Source: Tessaracoccus caeni (GTDB taxonomy: Bacteria > Actinomycetota > Actinomycetes > Propionibacteriales > Propionibacteriaceae). Taken from it: a stretch of DNA of 64,000 nucleotides. The DNA is taken from assembly GCF_029211185.1 (NCBI RefSeq), contig NZ_JARGDO010000009.1, forward strand, positions 94,718-158,717, written 5' to 3'. A model generated the notes under the pieces. The model was given only the letters and a program-made list of their open reading frames with translations. It searched no databases and was not told the origin of the DNA. The position numbers were made by a program, and so were the translations under genes. Positions 1 to 8,368 of the stretch are shown piece by piece (the first letter of the stretch is position 1; the number at the start of each line of letters is the position of its first letter).

Positions 1-347
1 CTCACCCAGTGCGACTGGCTCTCCAGATACACCTTCTCCTGATGGAAGCCGGTGGCCAGGATCACCTGCAGCCCGTCGACCTGCGCCTCGACCTCCGCCA
101 GCCGGTTGACGTCGCGGCCGCAGTTGATCGGGCACATGTCCACGACGGTGCCGCCGTCGGGGGTCCACTTCTTCGACGCGGCGACGAAGTAGCCGGCCTC
201 CTCGACCGCCTTCTCCACCGAGTCGAGCTGATGGTCGGGATCGATGTAGACCTCGCCGGCGCCGACGCGGATCAAGTGGTCATGAGCGTTCACCACGCCG
301 AGGCTCTGGGGGGCCACATCTCCACGGAGGGTTCGTGCGAATGCCAT
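1..347 (-). CDS. Phosphotriesterase-family hydrolase (3' end cut by window edge)
   Basis: Only the first 115 or so codons are visible; the gene runs off the left edge. The start is the ATG at 347-345, preceded by AAGGAG. The N-terminus reads MAFARTLRGDVAPQSLGVVN and is followed by the His-Asp-His metal-binding motif (residues 22-24). This is the first-strand HxH of binuclear-metal amidohydrolases of the phosphotriesterase/lactonase (PTE) group. Bacterial members with sugar-catabolism neighbours are often lactonases or phospho-lactonases; that is family knowledge, and the substrate here is unknown. It is divergent from the SorC regulator, and a perfect TGAACATATGTTCA palindrome lies 92 bp upstream, so control by that regulator is likely. 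The metal ligands in the C-terminal two thirds cannot be checked. Confidence 0.85.
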   Translation of the reverse strand, partial: MAFARTLRGDVAPQSLGVVNAHDHLIRVGAGEVYIDPDHQLDSVEKAVEEAGYFVAASKKWTPDGGTVVDMCPINCGRDVNRLAEVEAQVDGLQVILATGFHQEKVYLESQSHWV

Positions 348-438
348 TGTCGTTCTCCTTCGAATCTCGGCCGCTTGTCTGCGACCTGGCTGACACCTGA
401 ACACTAAGGACGCCGAACCTCCTCACCCAAGCCAGATG

Positions 439-452
439 TGAACATATGTTCA
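439..452. promoter_or_regulatory. Operator palindrome TGAACATATGTTCA (copy 1)
   Basis: A perfect 14-bp palindrome lies between the divergent PTE-family gene and the SorC regulator gene. The same sequence recurs, with one mismatch each, at 533-546 and 1658-1671. Its placement near every transcription unit of the cluster suggests it is the binding site of the SorC protein. Binding itself is inferred. Confidence 0.7.
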
Positions 453-532
453 AGGCGAGTTGCGAACTCTCCCCGGCGCACGCGGGGGAATTGCTGAAAA
501 CGCCCGACGGCGGCGTTCGAATTGACTTAGGA

Positions 533-546
533 TGAACATATGATCA
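533..546. promoter_or_regulatory. Operator-like site over the sorC-type start codon (copy 2)
   Basis: TGAACATATGATCA differs from copy 1 at one base and contains the ATG start (540-542) of the regulator. TAGGAT at 528-533 could be a -10 box, so the transcript may be almost leaderless and the site would cover +1. That geometry fits negative autoregulation. Confidence 0.6.
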
Positions 547-1553
547 CACCGACGAGTTCTCCACAGGCCAAAGCGGCGGCCCCGTTGCACCGTTCCCGAA
601 CGCTGACCAGTCGCGAACACACGGCTCTGCTGCTGGAGGTCGCCCGGCGCTACTACCTGGAGGACCAGAGCCAGGCCGAGATCGCGGCGGAGGTGAACTT
701 CTCCCGGGCGACGGTGTCCCGGCTGTTGTCCGAGGCGCGCCGGCGGGGCATCGTGAAGATGAGGGTCAGTCACCCGCTGGAACGCGTGGTGGGTATCGAG
801 CGTGCGCTGGCTCAGACCTTCGATCTCCGTCAGGTGAGGGTGGCCGATCCGAGCGATCCCTCGGCCGCGCCGGCGGAGATCGCCCAGTGCGCGGCCGACC
901 TGCTGATCGAGTGCAGTTCGGAGAACGTCGTCCTGAGCATCTCCAACGGCGCGGCGGTGACGGCGACCGTCGACGCCATGCCTCAGCTGATCTGGCCCCG
1001 CTCCCGGGTGGTGCAGATGGTGGGCAGCGTCGGCAACTCCGATCTGATCATGGACTCGCCGGAGACCTGTCGTCGGATGGCCCGTCGGCTGGGCGGCTCC
1101 TTCCATCCGTTGCCGGCGCCGTTGGTGGTCGCCACCCCGACGGTCGCCCAGGCGCTGCGCAGCGACAACCAGATCGGCACCACGCTGGAGCTGGGGGCTC
1201 GCGCCGACATCGCGCTGGTCGGCGTGGGCGCCATGACCGGTGGTCACTCCGGCACCATCCTGCAGCCCTATGAGGATGCCGAGGTGGCCCGGGAGATCGT
1301 CCGGATGGGTGGGGTCGCGCACCTGTGCGGCCATCACATCAGCGCCACCGGCGTTCATCTGGTCACCGACTTGTGTAACCGGACCATCGCCGTCGACCTC
1401 GAGCGGCTGCGCGAGATCCCCCTGGTGATCGGCGTCGCATGGGGAGAGGCCAAGGTCGACGCCCTGCGCGCGGTGCTGCGCGGGCGCTATCTTTCGGGAC
1501 TGGTCACCGACCGGGCCACCGCCATCCGGTTGCTCGAACCGGCGACGAGCTGA
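540..1553 (+). CDS. SorC/DeoR-type sugar-responsive transcriptional regulator
   Basis: A 337-aa protein with an N-terminal helix-turn-helix: residues about 29-60 read as a YYLEDQSQAEIA / NFSRATVSRLLSEARRRGIV pattern typical of SorC-family sugar-binding regulators. The rest matches the SorC effector-binding domain, with signature stretches such as LSISNGAAVTATVDAMP and VGVGAMTGGHSGT. Length is normal for the family. The first ATG is chosen; the other ATG, at 532, meets a stop after two codons. The gene sits between a PTE-family hydrolase (divergent) and a PfkB kinase plus MFS transporter (downstream, same strand). Palindromes beside each unit suggest it controls all of them. SorC proteins usually sense a phosphorylated sugar, here perhaps the kinase product; that is inference. 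Confidence 0.9.
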   Translation: MITPTSSPQAKAAAPLHRSRTLTSREHTALLLEVARRYYLEDQSQAEIAAEVNFSRATVSRLLSEARRRGIVKMRVSHPLERVVGIERALAQTFDLRQVRVADPSDPSAAPAEIAQCAADLLIECSSENVVLSISNGAAVTATVDAMPQLIWPRSRVVQMVGSVGNSDLIMDSPETCRRMARRLGGSFHPLPAPLVVATPTVAQALRSDNQIGTTLELGARADIALVGVGAMTGGHSGTILQPYEDAEVAREIVRMGGVAHLCGHHISATGVHLVTDLCNRTIAVDLERLREIPLVIGVAWGEAKVDALRAVLRGRYLSGLVTDRATAIRLLEPATS

Positions 1554-1583
1554 GCGGCGTCAACGGTCCCACAAGTTCAGTTC

Positions 1584-1599
1584 CTGCACAGATGTGCAG
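1584..1599. promoter_or_regulatory. Inverted repeat CTGCACA-GA-TGTGCAG
   Basis: A perfect 7+7 inverted repeat with a 2-bp spacer lies 30 bp after the regulator stop codon and about 190 bp before the kinase. It has no T-run, so a second operator is as plausible as a weak transcript end. Its function is not determinable from sequence. Confidence 0.4.
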
Positions 1600-1657
1600 A
1601 TGATTGCGTGATCCTCCCTTCTTTCGGCGTTACCGAACGCGTGATACGCCGCCTTAA

Positions 1658-1671
1658 TGAACATATGTTCG
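1658..1671. promoter_or_regulatory. Operator-like palindrome (copy 3) upstream of the kinase-transporter operon
   Basis: TGAACATATGTTCG repeats copy 1 except for the last base and lies about 115 bp upstream of the kinase start. Three near-identical sites within 1.25 kb, one per transcription unit, is the strongest sign that 1-4125 forms a single regulon. Confidence 0.65.
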
Positions 1672-1785
1672 TCACTCGCTAGGTGGTGGGAAGGAATCGT
1701 CCTAGCCTCGCAAACAGCCGATGGCCCCATCGGCGTCAGGTACATACCGAACGGCACAGCCGCCGCGAGAAGAGGATGATCATCG

Positions 1786-2736
1786 ATGACCACCTATGAC
1801 CTCACCACCTTCGGTGAAGCCCAAATCCGCCTCACCGTCGAGAAGGGAAACCGTCTGGCCACCTGCCAGCAGCTGCGACTCACCCCGGCAGGATCCGAAG
1901 CCAACGTGGCCGGCCTGCTTTCCCAGCTCGGACGCAAGACGGCCTTTGCGTCGTCCGTCCCCCATGGCGGTCTCGCCACCCGGTTCATGAACGAATACCG
2001 CAGCGTGGGGGTAGACCTCTCCCACGTCGTGCGCACCGACGACGGCCGGATGGCGCTGTACTTCATGGAGCCCGGCGAATACCCGCTGCCCGCAAAGGTG
2101 ACCTACGACCGGATGTACACCAAGTTCCGCGAGATCACCCCCGAGACCTTCGACTGGGACGCCCTGCTGGACACCCAGGTGCTGTTCGTCACTGGCATCA
2201 CCGCCGCGCTCACCGAGAGCACCGCGGAGACGGTGACCTATGCCGTCGAGGAAGCCGCGCGACGTGGCGTCAAGGTGGCGCTCGACGTCAACTACCGCTC
2301 CCTGCTCTGGACGCCGGAGCGCGCCCGTTCGGTGCTCGAACCCCTGATCGACAAGGTGTCGATCCTGTTCTGCAGCCGGCTGGACGGCATCAAGGTGCTC
2401 GGCGCGGAGGGCGACGGGCCCACCGTCAACGCCGAGCTGCACCGACGCTACGGCGTCGATCACGTGGTCTCCACCGACCAGATCTCCGGCGTTTACTACA
2501 GCGGCCTCCAGGGCCAGCAGTCCTTCGCCGTCGAGCCCGTGCCGGTGGTCGACCGTCCGGGCGCGGGTGACTCCTTCGTCGCCGGAACCCTGCACGGCTA
2601 CCTGAACGACGACGTGCTGGCCGGCATCGGCTATGGCCTGCGCACCTCGAAGCTCGCCCTGACCCACCACGGCGACCTCACCCACGTCACGCCCGCCGAA
2701 CTCGAGCTGCCCACCAGCACCGACATCGTCCGCTGA
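1786..2736 (+). CDS. PfkB-family carbohydrate kinase (KDG-kinase-like)
   Basis: A 316-aa ribokinase/PfkB-fold kinase, expected to phosphorylate a sugar or sugar acid in the cytoplasm using ATP. The PfkB C-terminal signature DRPGAGDSFVAG is intact, with catalytic Asp at about residue 262. The N-terminal substrate lid contains PAGSEANVAGLLSQLG. The overall pattern is closest to 2-keto-3-deoxygluconate kinases, but family assignment does not fix the substrate. It is followed after 24 bp by an MFS transporter, so the two are probably co-transcribed from a promoter near the palindrome at 1658-1671. Together with the divergent PTE-family hydrolase it suggests uptake, lactone or ester opening, and phosphorylation of a sugar acid. 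Confidence 0.85.
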   Translation: MTTYDLTTFGEAQIRLTVEKGNRLATCQQLRLTPAGSEANVAGLLSQLGRKTAFASSVPHGGLATRFMNEYRSVGVDLSHVVRTDDGRMALYFMEPGEYPLPAKVTYDRMYTKFREITPETFDWDALLDTQVLFVTGITAALTESTAETVTYAVEEAARRGVKVALDVNYRSLLWTPERARSVLEPLIDKVSILFCSRLDGIKVLGAEGDGPTVNAELHRRYGVDHVVSTDQISGVYYSGLQGQQSFAVEPVPVVDRPGAGDSFVAGTLHGYLNDDVLAGIGYGLRTSKLALTHHGDLTHVTPAELELPTSTDIVR

Positions 2737-2760
2737 CTCTTCATCCCGGAAAGGAAGACC

Positions 2761-4125
2761 ATGACCACACATGACGCGTCGACCATGACGGCGATGCAGC
2801 AGATCGACTCCCGTCCCCTCACCAGGAATCAGAAGAGCCTGATCTCCTTGGCCGTAGTGGGCAACATCTCCGAGTTCTTCGACATGTTCCTGATCGGCTT
2901 CGCCGTGAACATCCTGCTCAGGGATCCCAACTGGACGCTGCAGGGCCACGAAGCCGGCATCATCCTCGCCATGTCAGGCCTGGGCACGATGATCGGCGCC
3001 ATCGGCTGGGGCCGGTTGGGCGACGCGATCGGCCGCAAGCGCTCCTTCTTCTGGTGCGTGCTGCTGTTCGTCGTGTTCACCGTCGCCTGCGTGTTCACCC
3101 CGGACAACTGGTGGATGCTGCTGGGCGTGCTTCGGATCCTCGTCGGCATCGGCGTGGGCGGCTTGAACATCGTCTCGATTCCCTACGTCCAGGAGTTCGT
3201 GCCCGCGAAGCAGCGCGGCCTGCTCTCCGGTCTGACCGCGGTGTTCATTCCGCTCGGCCTGTTCCTCGGGTCGGTCGCCTCCGGCTTCACCGGCGACAAC
3301 TGGCGCCTGCTGATCGGCCTCGGCGGCATTCCGGTGTTCCTGCTGCTGTGGCTGCGCACCGTTCCGGAGTCTCCTCGCTTCCTGCAGACCAAGGGCCGCA
3401 CGGCCGAGGCGCGCGAGGCGATCGCCTGGGCTCTGCAGATCCCGGCCGACCAGGTGGGCGCGCTTCCGGAGACCGGCGCCAAGCAGCAGTCCGCGTCCTA
3501 CGCGCTGATCTTCTCGAAGTACCGCAAGAGCCTGATCATCGTCGCCCTCGGCTCGTTCAGCTTCATCTTCGGTGCCTCCGTGATCCAGTCGTGGGGCCAG
3601 TCGATCCTCGGCAACGCCTACAAGTTCGACGTGCAGACGGTGGCCAACCTGTTCATGCTGGTCTCCCTCGGCGACCTGCTCGGACGGCTCTCCTCGGCAT
3701 GGCTGGCCGACCGGATCGGCCGCAAGCGCGTCATGCTGGTCTACGGCCTCCTCGGTGCAGTGGGCCTGCTGATCTCGGCGGCCTCCACCATGCTGGCCGG
3801 ATCGGGCGGCAACGCCGGCTGGATCTTCTTCGTCGGCATCCTGATCGCGATGACCTTCGGCGACGGCGCCTTCGGGGTGCTGAACCCGTTCGGCGCCGAG
3901 CAGTTCCCGAACGAGGCCCGCGCCACGGGTCTGGGGCTGGGCTACGGCATCGGTTCCAGCGCCAAGGTGTTTGGCCCGATGCTGCTGGGCATGATGTTCG
4001 GTGCGGAGGTCACCGCGGACATCATCCCGGCTGCCTTCCTGTTCTTCGCGATCCTGCTGGTGCTCGGCGGCATCATCTACCAGTTCGCGACCGAGACCAA
4101 GGGCAAGTCGCTGGACAGCATCTAG
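2761..4125 (+). CDS. MFS transporter, sugar/organic-acid:H+ symporter type
   Basis: A 454-aa membrane protein with about 12 hydrophobic segments and a cytoplasmic N-terminus of about 25 residues. Sugar-porter landmarks are present: RLGDAIGRKRSFF after the second helix, PESPRFL before the central loop, and the repeated ADRIGRKRVM motif in the second half. The start ATG follows GGAAAGGA at a good distance. It lies 24 bp after the PfkB kinase and probably imports that enzyme's substrate or precursor. The substrate is unknown, since related proteins carry sugars, aromatic acids or dicarboxylates. A strong inverted repeat follows at 4149-4194. Confidence 0.88.
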   Translation: MTTHDASTMTAMQQIDSRPLTRNQKSLISLAVVGNISEFFDMFLIGFAVNILLRDPNWTLQGHEAGIILAMSGLGTMIGAIGWGRLGDAIGRKRSFFWCVLLFVVFTVACVFTPDNWWMLLGVLRILVGIGVGGLNIVSIPYVQEFVPAKQRGLLSGLTAVFIPLGLFLGSVASGFTGDNWRLLIGLGGIPVFLLLWLRTVPESPRFLQTKGRTAEAREAIAWALQIPADQVGALPETGAKQQSASYALIFSKYRKSLIIVALGSFSFIFGASVIQSWGQSILGNAYKFDVQTVANLFMLVSLGDLLGRLSSAWLADRIGRKRVMLVYGLLGAVGLLISAASTMLAGSGGNAGWIFFVGILIAMTFGDGAFGVLNPFGAEQFPNEARATGLGLGYGIGSSAKVFGPMLLGMMFGAEVTADIIPAAFLFFAILLVLGGIIYQFATETKGKSLDSI

Positions 4126-4148
4126 CCATCTCGCCACTTCCACGCCCT

Positions 4149-4194
4149 CATGACGATGGGGCCCGGGACATCCGGGCACCATCGTCGTGTCATG
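4149..4194 (+). terminator. Hairpin after the kinase-transporter operon
   Basis: CATGACGATGG on the left pairs with CCATCGTCGTGTCATG on the right, with an inner GCCCGG/CCGGGC stem. The imperfect hairpin lies 24 bp after the MFS stop codon. No T-run follows, as is usual in high-GC actinobacteria, so intrinsic termination is plausible but unproven. Confidence 0.6.
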
Positions 4195-4512
4195 CCACGT
4201 CTGTGGACGGGGCGACGGCAAGCACGTAAAATTCCCTAGTCCGGTGGGGATTGCTGCCTCACCGGTTCCGGACCACCCCGCGGAGACATCGCTTAGATCA
4301 GAGGGGTCTCGCGGGTGGAAAGGCGACCGGGAGTTCTGGCCCTCCGGGAGGATCGGGATTGGTTGCCGAGGTCGGAGGTGGACGCCTCCGGACTCAACCA
4401 GCCGGGTCGGGTCGGTCGGCGTGGACGCGCCGATCAGCCCGGCCCGGTCTGGCTGCACTGGTGGCGTCGTCGCTTGACCAAGTCCCCTTCGCCCGCGTAG
4501 CGTGGCACGGCT
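4195..4512. other. Gene-free stretch upstream of the ABC exporter
   Basis: About 320 bp with no credible coding frame. One short hairpin is visible (CCGGTG 4241-4246 with CACCGG 4260-4265). The remainder is GC-rich and probably holds the promoter and leader of the exporter operon. I compared it by eye with common riboswitch cores and recognised none. Confidence 0.5.
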
Positions 4513-6357
4513 ATGCGTGATTTCCCTCCTGAGGTCGCGGCCTCCGATATTCCCCCTACTCACAGCCCTGGCGCCTTCCTGCGCGGGATGGCTCGTGAGC
4601 AGTTCGGCCTGGTCGCATCCATGACCTTGCTGGTGGTGGCCTGGCAGTTGCCGAGCGTGCTTTCGCCGTGGCTGGTGGGCAAGGCGATCGACGCCGGCAT
4701 GCTGGGACGCGACCCATGGGCGACGGTCGGCTGGACCGGCTTGCTGCTGGTCGCCGTCCTGTTCGGCGCGGCGGGCGGCATCCTCCAGCACACGCTCGTC
4801 GTGCGCAGCTGGCTGATCGCGCTCTACGGCACCCAGAAGCGCGTCGGGCACACCACGGGTCGCCTGGGTCATCTGCTCGGCCGGCGCGTGCCGACGGGCG
4901 AGGTGCTGAGCGTCAGCTCCTCCGACTCCGACACCTTCGGCGCCACCCTCGAGGTGATCGCCCGGCTGGTCGGATCGCTGCTCGCCTTTGGGCTGGTGTG
5001 CGTGCTGATGTTCACCACCTCGCCGCTGCTGGCGACCGTGGTGCTGGTGCTGTCGCCGTTCTTGCTGGCCGCGTCGACGCCGGTGCTGCGTCCGCTCAGC
5101 GCCGCGCAGCTCGCGGAGCGCACCCAGAACTCCGAACTGACCTCACTGGCCACCGACATCGTCGCGGGCCTGCGCATCCTGCGCGGGATCGGGGGCGAGG
5201 AGACCTTCGGTGCGAATTACGCGCGGCAGTCGCAGCGGGTGAGGCGGCTCGGCGTGCGCGTTGGAAGTTGGCAGGGCGTGGTGGAGGCCATCTCGGTGCT
5301 GGTCTCCGGTGGGCTGCTGGTGCTGGTGGTCTACCTCGGCACGCACGAATTGGCCGCCGACCGGCTCACCGTCGGCCAGCTGATCAGCTTCGTCGGCTAC
5401 GCCATTTACTTGCTGTGGCCGCTGCAGACCTTCTTCGACTTCGCCCAGAAGTGGATCGCCGGCCTGGTGTCCGCGGGCAAGTCGGGGGCGCTGTTCGCGT
5501 CGCCGGTGCCGTGGCGCGCCGCCTCTCGTGAGGTGGCGCCGTCGCCGCGTCTGGTCGACGAGGCCTCGGGCCTTGCGGTCGAGCCGGGGCGCTTCCTCGC
5601 CCTGGTGAGCGCCGACCCCGATGCTTCGGCGGCCCTGATCGACCGGCTTGGCCGCTACCTTCCCACCGAGACCTTGGAAGCGGCGGAGGAGGACGAGGAG
5701 GGGCGCCTCAGCTGGCGTGAACGCCGGCGCGTGCTGCGCGAGAAGCGCGCCGAGCGCGACGCGATTGCGCAGGCCGACGCCGAGGTGGCCTCCCGCGCCT
5801 GGGGCGTCACCGCCGACGGCGTGGATCTGGCCGAGGTCGACCTGCGCTCCCTACGCGATCGGGTGCTCGTCGCCGACGCCTCCGCGATGCTGTTCGCCGG
5901 CACCCTGCAGGAGGCCGTCGACCCGTGGGGGACGCACACCCGGCAGCAGGCCGAGGCGGCGCTCATCACCGCCTGCGCGGAGGACGTCTTCGACGCGCTG
6001 CCAGGCGGGTGGCAAGGCGTCATCGACGAGAAGGGCCGCGGGCTCTCCGGCGGTCAGCGGCAGCGCGTCGTGCTGGCGCGCGCGCTCGTGGCCGATCCCG
6101 ATGTGCTCTGCCTGGTGGAGCCCACCTCCGCCGTCGACGCGCACACCGAGGCCCGCATCGCACCGCGGCTCGTCGAGCACCGGGCGGGGCGGACCACCGT
6201 GGTGGCGACGGCGTCGCCGCTGATCCTGCATTCGGCGGACGAGGTGGCCTTCCTCTCCGACGGCCGGATCGTGGCGCATGGCACCCATGCAGAGCTGCTG
6301 TCGCGGGCGGACTACCGACGGGTGGTCGCTCGCGGAATGGACGAGAGCGATGACTGA
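4513..6357 (+). CDS. ABC exporter half-transporter A, degenerate Walker A
   Basis: A 614-aa fusion of a six-helix exporter membrane domain (about residues 20-330) and a nucleotide-binding domain. The NBD is unusual. The position of the P-loop reads LVSADPDASAALIDRLG, with no GxxGxGKS/T, and a charged insert (EEDEEGRLSWRERRRVLREK) follows. In contrast the signature GLSGGQRQRVVLARAL (about residue 510) is canonical, and the Walker B region reads VLCLVEPTS, with the usual Asp-Glu changed to Val-Glu. It is the first gene of a two-gene operon and overlaps the second by 8 bp. The partner has the opposite defects, so this is a heterodimeric exporter with one consensus site. The substrate is unknown; lipids, peptides and drugs are family precedents. 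Confidence 0.9.
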   Translation: MRDFPPEVAASDIPPTHSPGAFLRGMAREQFGLVASMTLLVVAWQLPSVLSPWLVGKAIDAGMLGRDPWATVGWTGLLLVAVLFGAAGGILQHTLVVRSWLIALYGTQKRVGHTTGRLGHLLGRRVPTGEVLSVSSSDSDTFGATLEVIARLVGSLLAFGLVCVLMFTTSPLLATVVLVLSPFLLAASTPVLRPLSAAQLAERTQNSELTSLATDIVAGLRILRGIGGEETFGANYARQSQRVRRLGVRVGSWQGVVEAISVLVSGGLLVLVVYLGTHELAADRLTVGQLISFVGYAIYLLWPLQTFFDFAQKWIAGLVSAGKSGALFASPVPWRAASREVAPSPRLVDEASGLAVEPGRFLALVSADPDASAALIDRLGRYLPTETLEAAEEDEEGRLSWRERRRVLREKRAERDAIAQADAEVASRAWGVTADGVDLAEVDLRSLRDRVLVADASAMLFAGTLQEAVDPWGTHTRQQAEAALITACAEDVFDALPGGWQGVIDEKGRGLSGGQRQRVVLARALVADPDVLCLVEPTSAVDAHTEARIAPRLVEHRAGRTTVVATASPLILHSADEVAFLSDGRIVAHGTHAELLSRADYRRVVARGMDESDD

Positions 6358-8281
6358 TCTGAGAATCGAAGCCCTTCCGGGCTCCGCCGAGACCTGGCGC
6401 GACGAGCCGCCCGCGGTCCGCGTGCCGGACGCGTTGCGCGTCGATCGCACGCTGTCGACGTCGGAGCGCCTGGCTGCCTGGAAACGGCGTCATGCCTTGC
6501 GCGGCGAGCACGCCCAGGCGGTGTTTCATGCGTCGCGGCATCCCGAGCGCGGGCTCCCGGTGGCGCGCGCCCGCAAGGCTTTCGCCTTCGTCGGCAGTCT
6601 GCTGTCGACGCGCAAGGCCTCCGCGACGCTGATGATCCTGTTCAACGTGCTGGCCGCTGCGGCCGCGCTGGTGATTCCACGTCTGCTCGGCGACCTCGTC
6701 GACGACGCGGCCTCCGGAGCCTCCCTCGGCACCACCGACTCCGTGCTGCTCGGGGTGCTGGCCTTCGTGCTCGCTCAGGCCGGGTTCACCTTCGTCGCCA
6801 AACGCGCCTCCGCGGTGCTGGGTTACGACCTGCTCGCGGCTGCCCGCGAATCGGTGGTGAACACCGTGCTGAAGCTGCCGTTGGGACGAGTGGAAGCGGC
6901 CTCCAGCGGCGACCTGGTCACCCGGATCACCTCCGACGTCGGCAAGATGAGCAACTCGGTGCGGTGGGCGCTGCCCCACATGGTGACCTCGGCCACCATG
7001 GTGGTGCTCACCGTCGTCGCGCTGCTGTTCAACTCGCCGCTGCTGACGCTGCCGGTGGTCGCGACGCTCGTGATCCTGTTCTTCGCTGTGCGCGCCTACC
7101 TGAAGCGCGCCGCCGCCGGCTACATCACCGAGTCGGCCACCTACAGCCGGATCAACTCGACGGTCACCGAGACCGTCGAGGGGGCGCGCACCATCGAGGC
7201 GCTGGGCTTGCAGGAGCTGCGCCAGAGCCGCCTCGACGACGACATCGCCGAGTCGGCGCAGGCCGAGCGCTACACGATGAGCCTGCGCAACCTGCTGTTC
7301 ATCTGGCTCGACTTCGCCTTCCAGCTGCCGATCGTGCTGGTGATCCTGCTCGGCACCTGGGGCTTCGATCAGGGGTGGGTGACCGTCGGCCAGGTGACCA
7401 CTGCCGCGATCTACCTGCAACAGCTCGTCAGCCCGCTCGACCGGCTGATCCAGGTGCTGGACACACTGCAGGTCGGTATCGCCGCGACGACCCGTCTGCT
7501 GGGAGTGGCTGAGGTTCCCGAGGATCGCACCCCGGGCGGCGTGCTGCCGGCTGCCTCCAACGTCGAAGGGCGCGACCTGCGCTTCGCCTACCGCAAGGAC
7601 CACGACGTGCTGCACGGCGTCGACCTGGTGCTGGAACCGGGGGAGAGGCTGGCGATCGTCGGCCCGTCGGGCTCCGGCAAGTCGACGCTCGGCCGCCTGG
7701 TGGCCGGCATCAACCGGCCGCGCACCGGTCAGGTCGAGGTGGGCGGGGTCGACGTGATGGACCTGCCGCTTGATGTGCTGCGCACCGAGGTGTGCCTGGT
7801 CACCCAGGAGCATCACGTGTTCGTGGGCACCGTGCGCGACAACGTCGTGCTGGCCCGTGAGGGCACCGCCACCGACGAGACGGTGTGGCGCGCGCTGGAA
7901 GCCGTCGACGCCAGGGAATGGGTGGAGCGTCTGCCGGGCCGGCTCGACACGCTGCTGGGTCATGGCCGCGCGTCGCTGACCCCGGCGCAGGCGCAGCAGA
8001 TCGCGCTGGCCCGCCTGATGGTGGCCGATCCGCACACCCTGGTGCTCGACGAGGCCACCTCCTTGATCGACCCGCGCACCGCCCGCCACCTGGAGGGATC
8101 GATGGGGGCGCTGCTGGCCGACCGCACGGTGGTCGCGATCGCGCACCGTCTGCACACCGCCCACGACGCCGACCGGATCGCCGTCGTCATCAATGGCCGG
8201 ATCGCAGAGCTGGGCAGCCACGACGACCTACTGGCAGCCGACGGCGAGTACGCCCACCTCTGGCGCACCTGGAGCAGCTGA
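6350..8281 (+). CDS. ABC exporter half-transporter B, intact Walker A, degenerate signature
   Basis: A 643-aa ABC exporter subunit: a cytoplasmic N-terminal extension of about 80 residues, six membrane helices, then an NBD. Walker A is perfect (GPSGSGKST, about residues 438-446), as is Walker B (TLVLDEAT, about 563). The signature is LTPAQAQQIALARL instead of LSGGQ. Paired with the upstream subunit, its Walker A faces the partner's intact LSGGQ to form the hydrolytic site, while the two defective elements form the silent site. The start is the ATG at 6350, overlapping the previous stop; an in-frame extension back to 6278 would lie inside the upstream gene and is less likely. Confidence 0.9.
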   Translation: MTDLRIEALPGSAETWRDEPPAVRVPDALRVDRTLSTSERLAAWKRRHALRGEHAQAVFHASRHPERGLPVARARKAFAFVGSLLSTRKASATLMILFNVLAAAAALVIPRLLGDLVDDAASGASLGTTDSVLLGVLAFVLAQAGFTFVAKRASAVLGYDLLAAARESVVNTVLKLPLGRVEAASSGDLVTRITSDVGKMSNSVRWALPHMVTSATMVVLTVVALLFNSPLLTLPVVATLVILFFAVRAYLKRAAAGYITESATYSRINSTVTETVEGARTIEALGLQELRQSRLDDDIAESAQAERYTMSLRNLLFIWLDFAFQLPIVLVILLGTWGFDQGWVTVGQVTTAAIYLQQLVSPLDRLIQVLDTLQVGIAATTRLLGVAEVPEDRTPGGVLPAASNVEGRDLRFAYRKDHDVLHGVDLVLEPGERLAIVGPSGSGKSTLGRLVAGINRPRTGQVEVGGVDVMDLPLDVLRTEVCLVTQEHHVFVGTVRDNVVLAREGTATDETVWRALEAVDAREWVERLPGRLDTLLGHGRASLTPAQAQQIALARLMVADPHTLVLDEATSLIDPRTARHLEGSMGALLADRTVVAIAHRLHTAHDADRIAVVINGRIAELGSHDDLLAADGEYAHLWRTWSS

Positions 8282-8291
8282 CCCTCGCCTA

Positions 8292-8339
8292 CGCTCCTTG
8301 AGGTGCGAGGCCGCTCGCGGCCGAGCCTCGAAGGGAGCG
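8292..8339. repeat. Hairpin repeat of the CGCTCCTTGAGG type
   Basis: CGCTCCTTGAGG pairs imperfectly with CCTCGAAGGGAGCG around a GGCCG-CTCG-CGGCC stem. It lies just after the ABC operon and may end its transcript. The core CTCCTTGAGGTGCGAG is shared with the tandem repeats at 27247-27478, so this is one member of a dispersed intergenic repeat family. Confidence 0.65.
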
Positions 8340-8368
8340 GTACCAGTGAGCGCGAATACCCTGGAGAC

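Noticed and set aside
4195..4512. Riboswitch ahead of the ABC exporter
   Set aside because: Only one short stem is visible and I recognise no conserved aptamer core; left as unexplained leader. A covariance-model scan would decide.
6020..8221. A 733-codon open frame antisense to the ABC exporter genes
   Set aside because: It mirrors the real genes through GC-rich codon structure, has no domain, and the plus-strand genes have clear ABC motifs.
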